In this document: positions 63,760 through 64,000 of the stretch, in pieces
Layout: every line of letters begins with the position of its first letter
How positions within the stretch are numbered: the first letter of the stretch is position 1
Source of the DNA: Litomosoides sigmodontis
Taxonomy: Eukaryota > Nematoda > Chromadorea > Rhabditida > Onchocercidae
Direction: 5' to 3'
Length of the DNA stretch: 64,000 nt
Assembly: GCA_963070105.1 (NCBI GenBank)
Contig: OY718803.1
Location: 6,306,507 to 6,370,506, forward strand
Program-made: the position numbers and the translations under genes
Notes under the pieces: generated by a model
Seen by the model: the letters and a program-made list of their open reading frames with translations, nothing else
What the model was told of the DNA's origin: nothing
Databases searched by the model: none

Positions 63760-64000
63760 TGGTTTCATGCATAGAGACGTATAACTTTTAAGTTAATAAA
63801 TATCATCCGAACCTTTTCGACCATCAATTTCACAAGCCAATTAGATTTTTTCTTCTTTTTAAACAGATATCTTACTTCTATTTTAATTCATTCATTTTTT
63901 TTGCATCTTTTTCTTGTTTGGAAGAAAAACTTTAATCTCTTTTTGTCAAAGGAAAATAGAAAACTATTTTTCTCAAGTAAAATTATTGACTAGGATAATG

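Overview
The window is eukaryotic and almost certainly from a nematode. It is AT-rich, and its genes are split into many short exons with introns of about 45 to 1,000 bases and TTTCAG-like acceptors. Pyrimidine-AG sites sit just upstream of several start codons, as expected for spliced-leader trans-splicing. The families present (a MOLO1-domain protein, an LFE-2-type IP3 3-kinase, an acid phosphatase with a signal peptide, multi-domain Ly6/LU-type surface proteins) fit a nematode. The gene spacing suggests a spirurid or filarial worm, but that is inference. No bacterial genes, CRISPR arrays, rRNA, tRNA or intact transposons were recognised. I built the exons by hand, matching splice phases across each gene.

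Layout. 1-3390: no supported gene, then an AT microsatellite. 3565-7189 (+): a secreted or membrane protein with three Ly6/LU-like cysteine domains, an acidic stretch and a C-terminal membrane segment. From about 9.7 to 44.4 kb every confident gene is on the minus strand: IP3 3-kinase (9742-11523), GOPC/PIST (15450-19018), FAM91A homologue (27586-33190), a tandem-BTB plus four-zinc-finger protein (33707-37242), a PRELI/slowmo lipid-transfer protein (38449-40195) and a secretory histidine acid phosphatase (42115-44401, C-terminus unresolved). 45714-46648 (+) is a small Shisa-like cysteine-rich membrane protein. 48678-52681 (-) is a MOLO1/TPM-domain membrane protein. 57603-58815 (+) is SDF2 with MIR domains. 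60155-62315 (+) is translation initiation factor eIF3 subunit h. A second AT microsatellite and mostly gene-free sequence end the window.

Functionally the genes are mostly housekeeping and membrane-trafficking. GOPC and FAM91A act at the Golgi/trans-Golgi, SDF2 in the ER, PRELI in the mitochondrial intermembrane space, eIF3h in translation and IP3 3-kinase in calcium signalling. The Ly6-like, Shisa-like and MOLO1 proteins are surface molecules of kinds that often modulate receptors. The most unusual items are the tandem BTB-BTB-zinc-finger gene with a probable GC-AG intron, the Ly6-like protein whose third domain lacks its closing Cys-Asn motif, and several small multi-exon genes that open-reading-frame scanning would miss.
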